A stretch of 64,000 nt of DNA from Hymenobacter sp. J193 (GTDB lineage Bacteria > Bacteroidota > Bacteroidia > Cytophagales > Hymenobacteraceae), in assembly GCF_024700075.1 (NCBI RefSeq), contig NZ_JAJONE010000001.1, positions 3,128,001 to 3,192,000 on the forward strand. Reading direction: 5' to 3'. The translations under genes were made by a program, and so were the position numbers. Below, one piece after another: positions 52,762 through 60,679 of the stretch. The notes under the pieces were generated by a model, which was given only the letters and a program-made list of their open reading frames with translations, had not been told where the DNA came from and made no database searches. Numbering within the stretch: position 1 is the first letter of the stretch; every line of letters starts with the position of its first letter.

Positions 52762-53136
52762 ATGGAAACGCAGATAGGAATTGATAAAAAAGGGTTTTTA
52801 GAATTAGTTTCGAGTGTGGCTTGGGTTTTATTAGCTATTATAATTTATTTAATTATTGTACTTAAAATTAATCAGTACTTTGTAAATGCTATGCCACAAT
52901 TTGCAGGTGTTGAAGATCCTATAATTATTATAGGTTATTTGCTTGCTTGTTTGATGATATGGAAGAAAGGTGTAAAGCCTGTTATGATTTTTACTTTACA
53001 CAAAACATCAATATGGTTACATATTTTGATCTGGATTTGGTTGATTTTTATTATTTCATTAGAAATTTTCTTGATCCTATTTGGCTGCATTGGCCTTTCA
53101 TTATATGCTAATGATACAAGCTGGTATGTCAATTAA
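52762..53136 (+). CDS. AT-rich hypothetical membrane protein (likely acquired)
   Basis: A 124-residue membrane protein with three or four helices (LVSSVAWVLLAIIIYLIIVL, PIIIIGYLLACLMIWKKG, IWLHILIWIWLIFIISLEIF). No family recognised. It stands out in composition: two sample 60-base lines (52801-52860 and 53041-53100) have 15 and 17 G/C, against well over half in flanking genes, and codons use A/T in third position almost throughout. It lies 19 bases after the DUF4173 gene in the same direction, and G+C returns to normal at about 53160. The sharp edges suggest recent transfer into the middle of the cluster. Confidence 0.75.
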   Translation: METQIGIDKKGFLELVSSVAWVLLAIIIYLIIVLKINQYFVNAMPQFAGVEDPIIIIGYLLACLMIWKKGVKPVMIFTLHKTSIWLHILIWIWLIFIISLEIFLILFGCIGLSLYANDTSWYVN

Positions 53137-53169
53137 AGTATTTATAAAAAACAATTAAGCACTGCTCTC

Positions 53170-53409
53170 ATGCTTCTCCAATTCTCGCTTACGCTTGGCG
53201 GCCTGCTCATGTGCGCCGGCGACATTGTGGCCCTGGCCGGCCTGCTCACCTGGCAGCAGCGCGCCCCCGACCCTGGAACCCGCCGCTGGCGCCTGCTGGC
53301 GGGCGTGATGCCCCTCAGCACCGTGCTGCTGCTTTTGCTGCTGGGCCTGCTGTTTTCGCTGATGGTGCTTTGGTCGCCGGAAGGTGCCACGATTCTGGCT
53401 GACCTTTAA
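53170..53409 (+). CDS. Small two-helix membrane protein, cassette A copy 1
   Basis: A 79-residue protein with two membrane helices, LGGLLMCAGDIVALAGLLTW (about 9-28) and MPLSTVLLLLLLGLLFSLMV (about 47-66), joined by a basic loop. It ends LWSPEGATILADL. A second 79-residue protein at 53952-54191 has the same length and layout (GDIxALAxLLxWQ, LLLLLLGLLFxLxxLWSPxGA), so these are duplicated genes. No known family. Positioned 33 bases after the AT-rich ORF in the same direction. Confidence 0.7.
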   Translation: MLLQFSLTLGGLLMCAGDIVALAGLLTWQQRAPDPGTRRWRLLAGVMPLSTVLLLLLLGLLFSLMVLWSPEGATILADL

Positions 53410-53422
53410 CCTGTAGTTTGCT

Positions 53423-53830
53423 ATGGAAATTGTAGAGGAACGAGCGTTGCAGTCCGGCTACCAGCCGCGGCCGGCGGCGCTACCGGCGGCGGGCGAGGCG
53501 CTGAGCGTGTTGCTGGCCGTGTGCGCCGTGCTGTGGGTATGGTGGATGCTGCCCGACCTGTGGCCGCTGGCCCACCATCAACTCGTGCGGTTGGTGCATA
53601 GCGAGTGGGCTTGGACGCTGCTGCCGCCGCTGGCAAACTGGGTCGTATTTCGGCAGGCTACCAGGCCCGTGTTGCAGGCCCTGTCCCGGGTCTGGCCGGC
53701 CGCCAGGCGCAAGTACCGGTTCGTGCTGCTGCTGTGCCTGCTGTTTCATGTGGTGACGCTCTGCGGCTGGCTGCTGTTTATGCTGCTGGGCTTTATGCTC
53801 TACTGCGTCGCCGGCGAGCTGAGTTTCTAA
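53423..53830 (+). CDS. Small membrane protein, cassette B copy 1
   Basis: A 135-residue protein with about three hydrophobic segments: LSVLLAVCAVLWVWWMLPDL, WTLLPPLANWVVF, and FVLLLCLLFHVVTLCGWLLF with MLLGFMLYCVAG. A short polar N-terminus (MEIVEERALQSGYQP) precedes them. It starts 13 bases after cassette A copy 1. Its counterpart at 54227-54562 shares the WxxLWPLxxxxL first-helix region, a central helix and a Val/Leu-rich end, a weaker match than between the A copies. Function unknown. Confidence 0.68.
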   Translation: MEIVEERALQSGYQPRPAALPAAGEALSVLLAVCAVLWVWWMLPDLWPLAHHQLVRLVHSEWAWTLLPPLANWVVFRQATRPVLQALSRVWPAARRKYRFVLLLCLLFHVVTLCGWLLFMLLGFMLYCVAGELSF

Positions 53831-53951
53831 GCTGATAGCACATGGTACGGGAGCAAGGCAATCTGTTTTTCAGGTTTTTAAGTATGTATGGCCCCTGCGC
53901 GGCGCGGCATTGTGCTCGTCGTTGCGCCCGCGTACTTCCCACCGCTCGATC

Positions 53952-54191
53952 ATGCTTCTGCAACTGTTTCTTTCCCTGCTGGCCCTGTTGGTAGCCATTG
54001 GCGATATAGCCGCGCTGGCTATGCTTCTTTCCTGGCAGGAAAGCACCGCCGCCCAGCCCGACCACCGCTACCGCCTGCTAACGACCGTGGTGCCCGGCGT
54101 GGGAGCTTTGCTGCTGTTGTTGCTCGGGTTGCTTTTCGGGCTGTTCATCTTATGGTCGCCGGCCGGTGCAGCTTGGGCAGCGCAGGTATAG
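53952..54191 (+). CDS. Small two-helix membrane protein, cassette A copy 2
   Basis: A 79-residue paralogue of the protein at 53170-53409. The ATG at 53952 is fixed by alignment with copy 1 (MLLQLFLSLLALLVAIGDIA against MLLQFSLTLGGLLMCAGDIV). Helices at about 3-28 and 47-67. Identical in length to copy 1, with the most conserved part in the second helix and the LWSPxGA turn. It follows cassette B copy 1 by about 120 bases. Confidence 0.72.
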   Translation: MLLQLFLSLLALLVAIGDIAALAMLLSWQESTAAQPDHRYRLLTTVVPGVGALLLLLLGLLFGLFILWSPAGAAWAAQV

Positions 54192-54226
54192 CGGAGTCAT
54201 TTTCGTTTTTTTCTTCACTGCCTGCT

Positions 54227-54562
54227 ATGATTCATTTACCGGAAGCTGCTGGCCGGGCCTTGCGCCTGGCACCCGTTGCGCTTTGGTGGGTGCTGGTTGT
54301 GCTGGTGTTGGCCATTGGGAGTATCTTGTGGCAGCAGGAGCTGTGGCCCTATACGCCGGCGGCGCTACCTCTCTCTCGCTTTGTGGTGCAGCTCTGTCTC
54401 CTGCTGTTGCCTTTGCTGGGCTTCTGGTGGCTTTGGCGACTGGCGGCCGGCATTTCGCACCGGGGCTGGCGGTGGCTGGGCTACGCGGTGGTGCTGGCCT
54501 TTACCGGGCTGGCCGTGTTACTGGTAGTATTGGGCTGCGCTGTGTGGGTGTGGTGGGGGTAA
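54227..54562 (+). CDS. Small membrane protein, cassette B copy 2
   Basis: A 111-residue protein with three membrane helices (LWWVLVVLVLAIGSILWQQE, LSRFVVQLCLLLLPLLGFWW, YAVVLAFTGLAVLLVVLGCA). The ATG at 54227 begins MIHLPEAAGRALRLAPVALW; upstream codons in the same frame overlap cassette A copy 2 and are rejected. It resembles cassette B copy 1 in size, position and the W-rich first helix with LWPYTPAALPLSR (LWPLAHHQLVRLV in copy 1). Last gene of the cluster. Confidence 0.68.
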   Translation: MIHLPEAAGRALRLAPVALWWVLVVLVLAIGSILWQQELWPYTPAALPLSRFVVQLCLLLLPLLGFWWLWRLAAGISHRGWRWLGYAVVLAFTGLAVLLVVLGCAVWVWWG

Positions 54563-54680
54563 GAAAAAGACACCTGGAGGCTTCACCGCCTAAAAGAACT
54601 GCGAAGAGGACTGAAACCTGGGCCTGAGGCGCGGCCGTGAATTTGCCCGCTAGGTGTACCGCTTGGCTGGGCCCAAATGG

Positions 54681-54688
54681 TATATTTG
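54681..54688 (+). promoter_or_regulatory. Candidate -7 element for the PBP gene
   Basis: TATATTTG, exact TAnnTTTG, 49 bases before the ATG at 54738. No -33 at standard spacing. Confidence 0.5.
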
Positions 54689-54737
54689 CGTTTCCCGTAG
54701 CCGCCAGCTGGCGTGGCTGCCGCCTAATCTGCTTTGC

Positions 54738-57116
54738 ATGCCCGCACCTGACTCGTCGAAATCCACCACTCCTGCCGGTCCGCGCCGGCGCTGGCCCAAC
54801 GTTCTGACGCGCTTCATCTGGGGCTTTTTCGTGGTGGGCCTGGGCGTATTCCTGCTATATCCCATCCTGGTCAGCATCAACTTCCTATTTCTGTTTGGTA
54901 AGTCGCCGAGCCTGGAAGAGCTGGAAAATCCCAAGGTAGAGCAGCCCTCCGAAGTGTTTACTTCCGACGGGGTGATGATTGGCCGCTACTTCCGCGAAAA
55001 CCGCGCCCCCGTGCCGTTGCATGAAATGTCGCCCTGGCTGGTGAAGGCGCTGGTAGCCACCGAAGACGTGCGCTACTACGAGCACGCCGGCATCGACCCC
55101 AAGGCCATTGCCCGGGCCGTATCGGGGGTAGTGACGGGCAACAACGGCGGCGGCGGTTCCACCATCACCCAGCAGCTGGCCAAGAACCTGTATCAGATTC
55201 GCCGCGGTGAAAACGTGGGCCTGCTGGGCCACGTGCCGGTGGTGGGCACTATCATCAGCAAAACCAAGGAGTGGCTCACGGCCGTGGAGCTGGAGCGCCG
55301 CTACACCAAGGAGGAAATCCTGCGCCTCTACCTCAATACTGTCGATTACGGCTCCCAGTCCTACGGGGTGAAGGTAGCCGCCAAAACCTTCTTCAGCACC
55401 ACGCCGGCCCAGCTGCGGCCCGAGCAGGCCGCTATGCTCATCGGGGCCGTGAATGCGCCGACTGCCTACAACGCCCGCTTTCACCCCGAGGCCGCCAAGC
55501 GCCGCCGCAACCTGGTGCTGGCGCGTATGGGCCAGGCCGGCTACCTGTCCAAAGACAGCGTGCAGCTGCTTCAGGCCCGACCTATTGCCCTGCAGTATCA
55601 GGTAGAAAAGCACGTGGATGGCCCCGAAACATACTTTCGGGGGGCCATAAGCCAGTTCGTGAACGACTGGTGTAAAAAGAACGGCTACGACCTGTACCGC
55701 GACGGGCTGAAGGTGTACCTCACCATCGACTCGCGGATGCAGGCCCACGCCGAAGACGCCGTGCAGAAGCGCATGAAAGTGCTGCAGCGCTCCTTCGACA
55801 ACTTCTGGCGCAATCGGGACTCCAACCCCTGGGTGGACGAGGACGGCAAGGAAATTCCGAACTTCATCGAAACCCAGATGAAGCGCACCGACGTGTACAA
55901 GGAGCTGGCCGCCCGCTACCCCGGCCGCCCTGACCTGCTCGACTCGGCCCTGCACCGCAAGCGCCCCATCAAAGTATTCACCTGGAAAGGCGACGGAGAT
56001 ACCACGCTGGTGATGTCACCGCTCGATTCGTTGGCGTATTACAAGCACTTCCTGCACGCCGGCATGATGACGATGGACCCCTTCACGGGCCAGGTGAAAG
56101 CCTGGGTGGGTGGCCTCGACTACAAGTTCTTCAAGTACGACCACGTAAAGCAGGGCAAGCGCCAGGCGGGCTCCACCTTCAAGCCCTTCGTGTACCTCAC
56201 GGCCATCGACAATGGCTACACGCCCTGCGACCGGATCCGGGACCAGCGCGTGACCATCAACTACGTGGAAGACGGCAAGCCCATGGAGTGGAAGCCCGAT
56301 AACGTGACCCGTGAGTATACCGGCATAAACATGACCTTGCGGCACGCCATGGCTCGCTCAGTGAACTCCGTGACAGCCCAGCTCACGGAGCTGGTGGGCT
56401 GGGACAACGTGGCCAAATACGCGCACAAAGTGGGCATCAAGAGCAAGCTGCTGGCGGTGCCCAGCATCGGTTTGGGCTCGGCCGGCGACGTGAGCGTGTA
56501 CGAGATGGTGAATGCCTACGGCACCTTCGTCAACCAGGGTTTCCGCACCGAGCCTATGTTCGTCACGCGCATTGAAGACCGCAACGGTAACGTCATCAAG
56601 CAGTTTGACCCCCAGCAGAAGCGCGTGATTTCGCCCGAAACGGCCTGGCTGATGCTGTACATGCTGCGCGGCGGCATGGACGAGCCCGGTGGTACCTCGC
56701 AGGCGCTGTGGGAGTACGAGCTGTGGAAAAAGGACAACCAGATCGGGGGCAAAACCGGCACCACCTCCAACTACTCCGACGGCTGGTACATGGGCGTGAC
56801 CAAGGACCTGGTGACGGGCGTGTGGGTGGGCGGCGAAGACCGCAGCATCCACTTCTTCCGTACTCAGCAGGGTGAGGGCGGCCGCATGGCCCTGCCCATC
56901 TTCGGCACCTACATGGAGAAGCTGTACCAGGACAAAAACCTGGACATTACCATGGGCCCCTTCCCAAAGCCCACGGTCAAAATCAACAAGAAGTACGTGT
57001 GCTACACCGAGGAGCCGCGCCGCCGCCGCGAAGCCGTAGCCATCGACACCATTGCGGCCGACAACCTGCTGGAGCAAATCAACAGCGGCGCCATTGCCGT
57101 GCCGGATAGCCTTTGA
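54738..57116 (+). CDS. Class A penicillin-binding protein (PBP1a-like transglycosylase/transpeptidase)
   Basis: A 792-residue bifunctional cell-wall synthase. The ATG at 54738 lies just after the -7 element; an upstream GTG is rejected. A membrane anchor (about 25-55, FIWGFFVVGLGVFLLYPILV) precedes the GT51 domain with ATEDVRYYEHAGID (catalytic Glu), GGGGSTITQQLAKNLY and EEILRLYLNTVDYGSQSYGV. The transpeptidase has the SxxK serine in RQAGSTFKPFVYL, SxN in MARSVNSVTAQ and KTG in GGKTGTTSNYSDGWYMG. All motifs for both activities are present. Its stop codon directly abuts that of the convergent gene, with no terminator hairpin seen. Confidence 0.95.
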   Translation: MPAPDSSKSTTPAGPRRRWPNVLTRFIWGFFVVGLGVFLLYPILVSINFLFLFGKSPSLEELENPKVEQPSEVFTSDGVMIGRYFRENRAPVPLHEMSPWLVKALVATEDVRYYEHAGIDPKAIARAVSGVVTGNNGGGGSTITQQLAKNLYQIRRGENVGLLGHVPVVGTIISKTKEWLTAVELERRYTKEEILRLYLNTVDYGSQSYGVKVAAKTFFSTTPAQLRPEQAAMLIGAVNAPTAYNARFHPEAAKRRRNLVLARMGQAGYLSKDSVQLLQARPIALQYQVEKHVDGPETYFRGAISQFVNDWCKKNGYDLYRDGLKVYLTIDSRMQAHAEDAVQKRMKVLQRSFDNFWRNRDSNPWVDEDGKEIPNFIETQMKRTDVYKELAARYPGRPDLLDSALHRKRPIKVFTWKGDGDTTLVMSPLDSLAYYKHFLHAGMMTMDPFTGQVKAWVGGLDYKFFKYDHVKQGKRQAGSTFKPFVYLTAIDNGYTPCDRIRDQRVTINYVEDGKPMEWKPDNVTREYTGINMTLRHAMARSVNSVTAQLTELVGWDNVAKYAHKVGIKSKLLAVPSIGLGSAGDVSVYEMVNAYGTFVNQGFRTEPMFVTRIEDRNGNVIKQFDPQQKRVISPETAWLMLYMLRGGMDEPGGTSQALWEYELWKKDNQIGGKTGTTSNYSDGWYMGVTKDLVTGVWVGGEDRSIHFFRTQQGEGGRMALPIFGTYMEKLYQDKNLDITMGPFPKPTVKINKKYVCYTEEPRRRREAVAIDTIAADNLLEQINSGAIAVPDSL

Positions 57117-58337
57117 TTAAACAGTTGTGGGTCGGCGGCCCAAGCGGCGCATAATCCAGTAGAGTACCAAGGCCAACGCTGACGAAACCAGGTGAAAGTT
57201 GAGACGCCAGTTAGTGTCATTCGTAATCGTTCGGTTGTTTTCCAACGCATTGCTCCAGGCAATGAACGCATCCGCAATAGGGAGCTGCCCGAAAACGTAC
57301 CGCTTCTGGCAGCGGATTTGAAACGGCATTCCAAATGCTTCAATGCTATTGCGCAGCCCTACGGCCGTAGTAGTGTCGCCGTAGCGCTGCATGGTGCGGC
57401 GGCCCACAATGGATGCCGCCCCCCCAATACCCAGGATAACCGGGCCGGAGTCAATATCGGCTACATCCGCACTATCGTTGGCGGCTTCGCGGATGCCTGG
57501 TAAGCCGAAGCGGGACGTCAAAAAATGCTGGCGGTAGCGGTTGAAGTGCTGCCGGGCATATACCGAGTCAATTTCGATCAGGAAGTTGAGCAGCTGGCTT
57601 TGGGAAGAGCCCCGCGCGGCCTGCAGCACGTGCCCGGTTTGGGCATCAGCCGCATGCGGAATCATACCCAAAGAATCCAGATGGGTGTTGGCTGCGGAGA
57701 GCCACTGCCGCAGCTCCGGCTGGTACTGGGCCGCAAACAGCCGGTCGTGCCCGGCTAGGGCTGCTACGCATACAACAGCATCGGCGGGCCAGGCGGCGCC
57801 ACGGTACGTTTCCAGGTAAGGGCTGGGATGTTGCCGGAGGGCCCGGGCAATAAGCGCACAACGGCTACGGTAACGGGCGGCCACGTCGGGCGGGCGCTGG
57901 GCCGGCGGCTGCACCGCCAGGTAGCGTCCTTCCAGGTACGTCAGCCACCCCTGATAAAAGGCGCCATAGGGCAGGGGCAAGTCCTCATCAAAGATCAGCC
58001 GCGCGGAAGGGGAGTCAATTTCGTCAATGGACCAGGCCGCCTCAGTCAGCGCCCATTGTTTCACAGGGCTGGACTGAGGAAGGTGCACCGTCAGATCCAG
58101 GCAAGAGAGGCTATACAGCGCGTGTAGATAAACGAAGCCTTCAGGGTACAATTGCTGCATATCGGCTGGGGCACCGTTGTGCATGCGCACCTGCAAAAAC
58201 CGCAGCTGGTTGAGCACGTCCTCGTTGACGATACCACCGGATACGTGCGTCAGTCTGGGCTGGTAGTGCAGCCGGTAGTTGAAATAAGCAAGACAAAAAA
58301 GCAGACACCCCAAAAGAAACCGTGCGAGTGTCCGCAT
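57117..58337 (-). CDS. Membrane-anchored protein of unknown function, possibly alpha/alpha-toroid
   Basis: A 406-residue protein. It has an N-terminal membrane helix (MRTLARFLLGCLLFCLAYFN) and another hydrophobic helix near the end (FHLVSSALALVLYWIMRRLG), so the main domain probably faces the periplasm. Within it, repeated helix pairs with YGAFYQGWLTYLEGRYL, AWPADAVVCVAALAGHDRL and DSGPVILGIGGAASIVGRR recall the alpha/alpha barrel of linalool-dehydratase/isomerase-like and glycoside-processing proteins; this is a weak resemblance and not an assignment. Conserved-looking Asp and His residues around MIPHAADAQTGHVLQAARG could form a site. Only 14 bases separate it from the upstream epimerase gene. 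Confidence 0.65.
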   Translation of the reverse strand: MRTLARFLLGCLLFCLAYFNYRLHYQPRLTHVSGGIVNEDVLNQLRFLQVRMHNGAPADMQQLYPEGFVYLHALYSLSCLDLTVHLPQSSPVKQWALTEAAWSIDEIDSPSARLIFDEDLPLPYGAFYQGWLTYLEGRYLAVQPPAQRPPDVAARYRSRCALIARALRQHPSPYLETYRGAAWPADAVVCVAALAGHDRLFAAQYQPELRQWLSAANTHLDSLGMIPHAADAQTGHVLQAARGSSQSQLLNFLIEIDSVYARQHFNRYRQHFLTSRFGLPGIREAANDSADVADIDSGPVILGIGGAASIVGRRTMQRYGDTTTAVGLRNSIEAFGMPFQIRCQKRYVFGQLPIADAFIAWSNALENNRTITNDTNWRLNFHLVSSALALVLYWIMRRLGRRPTTV

Positions 58338-58351
58338 TATTTCCGCTTGGC

Positions 58352-59290
58352 TTACAGCTCTTCCCCGTAGAAAGACTCCAGCGCCGTCTTCAGCTCCGGG
58401 TATTCAAACTTGAAGCCTTCCTGCAGCACTTTTTCGGCGCTTACCCGCTGGGAGGCCAGCACGATGTCGCTCATCTCGCCCATCATCAGCTTCAGGCCAA
58501 ACTCCGGCACTTTGGGCAGCACCAGCGGGCGGTGTAGCACCCCAGCCAGCGTTTCGGTGAAGGTCTGGTTGGTGACGGGGTTGGGCGCCACGGCGTTGTA
58601 GATGCCCTGCCACTGCGGCTGCTCCAGCATCTGCATCAGCAGGCGGCATAAGTCATCCAGGTGGATCCAGGACATATACTGGCGGCCTGAGCCCAGGGGG
58701 GCGCCGGCCATCATTTTTACGGTGCGGGCCAGGGGCACCAGCGCCCCGCCCTCCGTGCTCAGTACAATTCCCACCCGCGGAATAATGGTGCGCACGCCCT
58801 GCTCCTGAGCCGCCAGCGCCGCCGCTTCCCAGCGCCTCGATACATCGGCCAGAAAGTCGTTGGCCGGGGCCGGGGGCGTTTCTTCCGTTACCAGTCGGTT
58901 GCCGGCGTCGCCGTAGATGCCAATGGCCGACACCGACAGAAAGGCGCGCACGTGGTGCGGCCGCTCCCGCAGCTCCCGCACCAGCAGGTTGGTGCCGCCC
59001 AGGCGGCTGTCCAGGATTTCGCGCTTGCGCTCCTCCGTCCATTTGCCTTCCGAAACGCTGGAGCCGGCCAGGTTTATGATATAGTCGGCGTAGGGCACGG
59101 CGGCCTCGTCGATGGTGCGGGCGCGCAAATCCCAGCGGAAACGCCGATAGTGCGTGGGCCCGGACTGGCGGCTGACGTGGGCCACGTCGTAGCCGGCATC
59201 AATGAGCATTTCGCTGAGGCGGGTGCCTATCAGACCGGTGCCGCCGGCAATCAGAACTTTACGGGCCGCTTCCTGCGCGTGGGGTGCCAT
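58352..59290 (-). CDS. TIGR01777-family NAD(P)-dependent epimerase/SulA-like protein
   Basis: A 312-residue extended short-chain dehydrogenase. The nucleotide fold starts with KVLIAGGTGLIGTRLSEMLI, followed by INLAGSSVSEGKWTEERKRE, the SVSAIGIYGD active-site region and IIPRVGIVLSTEGGALV. The C-terminal DUF1731 block is present (NPVTNQTFTETLAGVLHRPL, LASQRVSAEKVLQEGFKFEY). Members such as YfcH are of uncertain function and do not inhibit cell division despite the older SulA name. Followed by the hypothetical gene, with a 14-base gap. Confidence 0.92.
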   Translation of the reverse strand: MAPHAQEAARKVLIAGGTGLIGTRLSEMLIDAGYDVAHVSRQSGPTHYRRFRWDLRARTIDEAAVPYADYIINLAGSSVSEGKWTEERKREILDSRLGGTNLLVRELRERPHHVRAFLSVSAIGIYGDAGNRLVTEETPPAPANDFLADVSRRWEAAALAAQEQGVRTIIPRVGIVLSTEGGALVPLARTVKMMAGAPLGSGRQYMSWIHLDDLCRLLMQMLEQPQWQGIYNAVAPNPVTNQTFTETLAGVLHRPLVLPKVPEFGLKLMMGEMSDIVLASQRVSAEKVLQEGFKFEYPELKTALESFYGEEL

Positions 59291-59350
59291 GAACGAACGG
59301 GGTGGGAAAATTGGGCGCGCAAGCTACAACCAAAAACGGCAACCGCGCCG

Positions 59351-60004
59351 TTACCGGCCTATCAGCCGCAGAAACTCAGCGCGATACTGCTCGCTCTGAG
59401 CAAACCGGCCGCCGTATTCCGCCGTGATGGTGCTGCTGCTCGTGTCGTTCACGCCGCGGCTCATCACGCACAGGTGGTCGGCCTCGATGAGTACGGCCAC
59501 GTCCTCGGTATGCAGGCTGCGCTTCAGCTCTTCGGCAATCTGGCGGGTGAGGCGCTCCTGCACCTGGGGCCGCCGGGCGTAGTACTGCACCACGCGGTTG
59601 AGCTTCGACAGTCCCACCACATTTTCGCCGGGCAGGTAGGCCACGTGCGCTTTGCCAATGATAGGCACGAAGTGATGCTCGCAGCAGGAAAACAGCGTGA
59701 TGTCGCGCTCCACCAACATATTGTGGTACTGGTAGCGGTTCTCAAACAACTTCATGGCCGGCTGGTGCTCGGGGTTCAGGCCCCGAAACCACTCCTGCAC
59801 GTACATTTTGGCTACCCGGCGCGGCGTACCGCTCAGGCTGTCATCAGTGAGGTCGAGGCCCAGCAGCTCCATAATGGCGCGAAAGTGGGGCTCGATGCCC
59901 GCAATTTTCTCGTCATCCGACAAGGCAAAGGCATCTGGGCGCAGGGGAGTGCGCAGGTCAGCGGGGAGGTGCAAATCGGCAGCGCCAGGCGCAGGGTTAT
60001 CCAT
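59351..60004 (-). CDS. folE: GTP cyclohydrolase I
   Basis: A 217-residue enzyme that converts GTP to dihydroneopterin triphosphate, the first step of folate, and in bacteria also of queuosine and related deazapurines. Motifs: TPRRVAKMYVQEWFRGL, the zinc site in FSCCEHHFVPIIGKAHVAYL, VVGLSKLNRVVQYYARRPQV and the second zinc Cys in DHLCVMSRGVNDTSSSTIT. Its start overlaps the queD-like stop by eight bases, so the two are translationally coupled. This pairing favours the pterin or queuosine route. Confidence 0.96.
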   Translation of the reverse strand: MDNPAPGAADLHLPADLRTPLRPDAFALSDDEKIAGIEPHFRAIMELLGLDLTDDSLSGTPRRVAKMYVQEWFRGLNPEHQPAMKLFENRYQYHNMLVERDITLFSCCEHHFVPIIGKAHVAYLPGENVVGLSKLNRVVQYYARRPQVQERLTRQIAEELKRSLHTEDVAVLIEADHLCVMSRGVNDTSSSTITAEYGGRFAQSEQYRAEFLRLIGR

Positions 60005-60413
60005 GGTATTCTACAAAATTACGCTCCGTCTCATAGAGCGTCACCGACAGCTCCAGCTCGGCCGCAAGGTGAGGCCGCAGCCGGCGCCAGATAACGACGG
60101 CCATGTTCTCAGCCGTGGGGTTGAGCTGGCGGAAGTCCTCGGTGTCCAGGTTCAGGTTTCGGTGGTCAAAGGTATCCAGAATCTCGCGCTTGATGAGGAG
60201 GCTCAGCCGCTTCATATCGTACACGTAGCCCGTATCGGGGTCGATGCCGCCCGTGAGCCGTACCACCAGCTCGTAGTTGTGGCCATGGTAGTTGGCATTG
60301 GCGCAGGGGCCGAACACGTCGGCGTTTTCTTCCGCCGACCACGCCGGGTTGTGCAGGCGGTGGGCGGCGTTGAAGTGCTCTTTGCGGCAAACAGTTACCT
60401 TCATATGGGCCAA
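59997..60413 (-). CDS. queD: 6-carboxy-tetrahydropterin synthase (QueD/PTPS family)
   Basis: A 138-residue enzyme that acts on dihydroneopterin triphosphate, the product of the next gene. Zinc histidines are in KEHFNAAHRLHN and NYHGHNYELVVRL, the active-site Cys in VFGPCANANYHGH, and the substrate Glu in the C-terminal VTLYETERNFVEYHG. Size and motif order fit QueD of queuosine synthesis; a pyruvoyl-tetrahydropterin synthase role cannot be excluded. No queC or queE lies nearby. Confidence 0.92.
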   Translation of the reverse strand: MAHMKVTVCRKEHFNAAHRLHNPAWSAEENADVFGPCANANYHGHNYELVVRLTGGIDPDTGYVYDMKRLSLLIKREILDTFDHRNLNLDTEDFRQLNPTAENMAVVIWRRLRPHLAAELELSVTLYETERNFVEYHG

Positions 60414-60679
60414 TAAACCGGTTTGCCGCCAAAAAGTTTAGTGCAAATAGGAGATAATGCGCTACGTATATTAAAAAATCCGCAGATTTACGGCTTGTTT
60501 GTTGTATTTACGCAATATGCTATTGTGATTATATAACAAAAGAATGCTACTCAAAAAAAACGGCAGGCGGTGCACGGTTTTTGGGTTTGAGCTAGTTAAA
60601 TTTGGTGAGTTGCTTTTCCCTCCTTAGAGGCTCACACCACCCTATTGCATTTTCTTAACATTCAACCACTTTCACTTCT
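60414..60679. other. AT-rich intergenic region with a promoter element
   Basis: About 265 bases, markedly AT-rich between 60440 and 60660, between divergent genes. It holds one exact TAAATTTG at 60597-60604. No ORF or RNA gene recognised. Confidence 0.5.
60597..60604 (+). promoter_or_regulatory. Candidate -7 element for the coiled-coil protein gene
   Basis: TAAATTTG, exact TAnnTTTG, 75 bases before the ATG at 60680. Confidence 0.45.
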
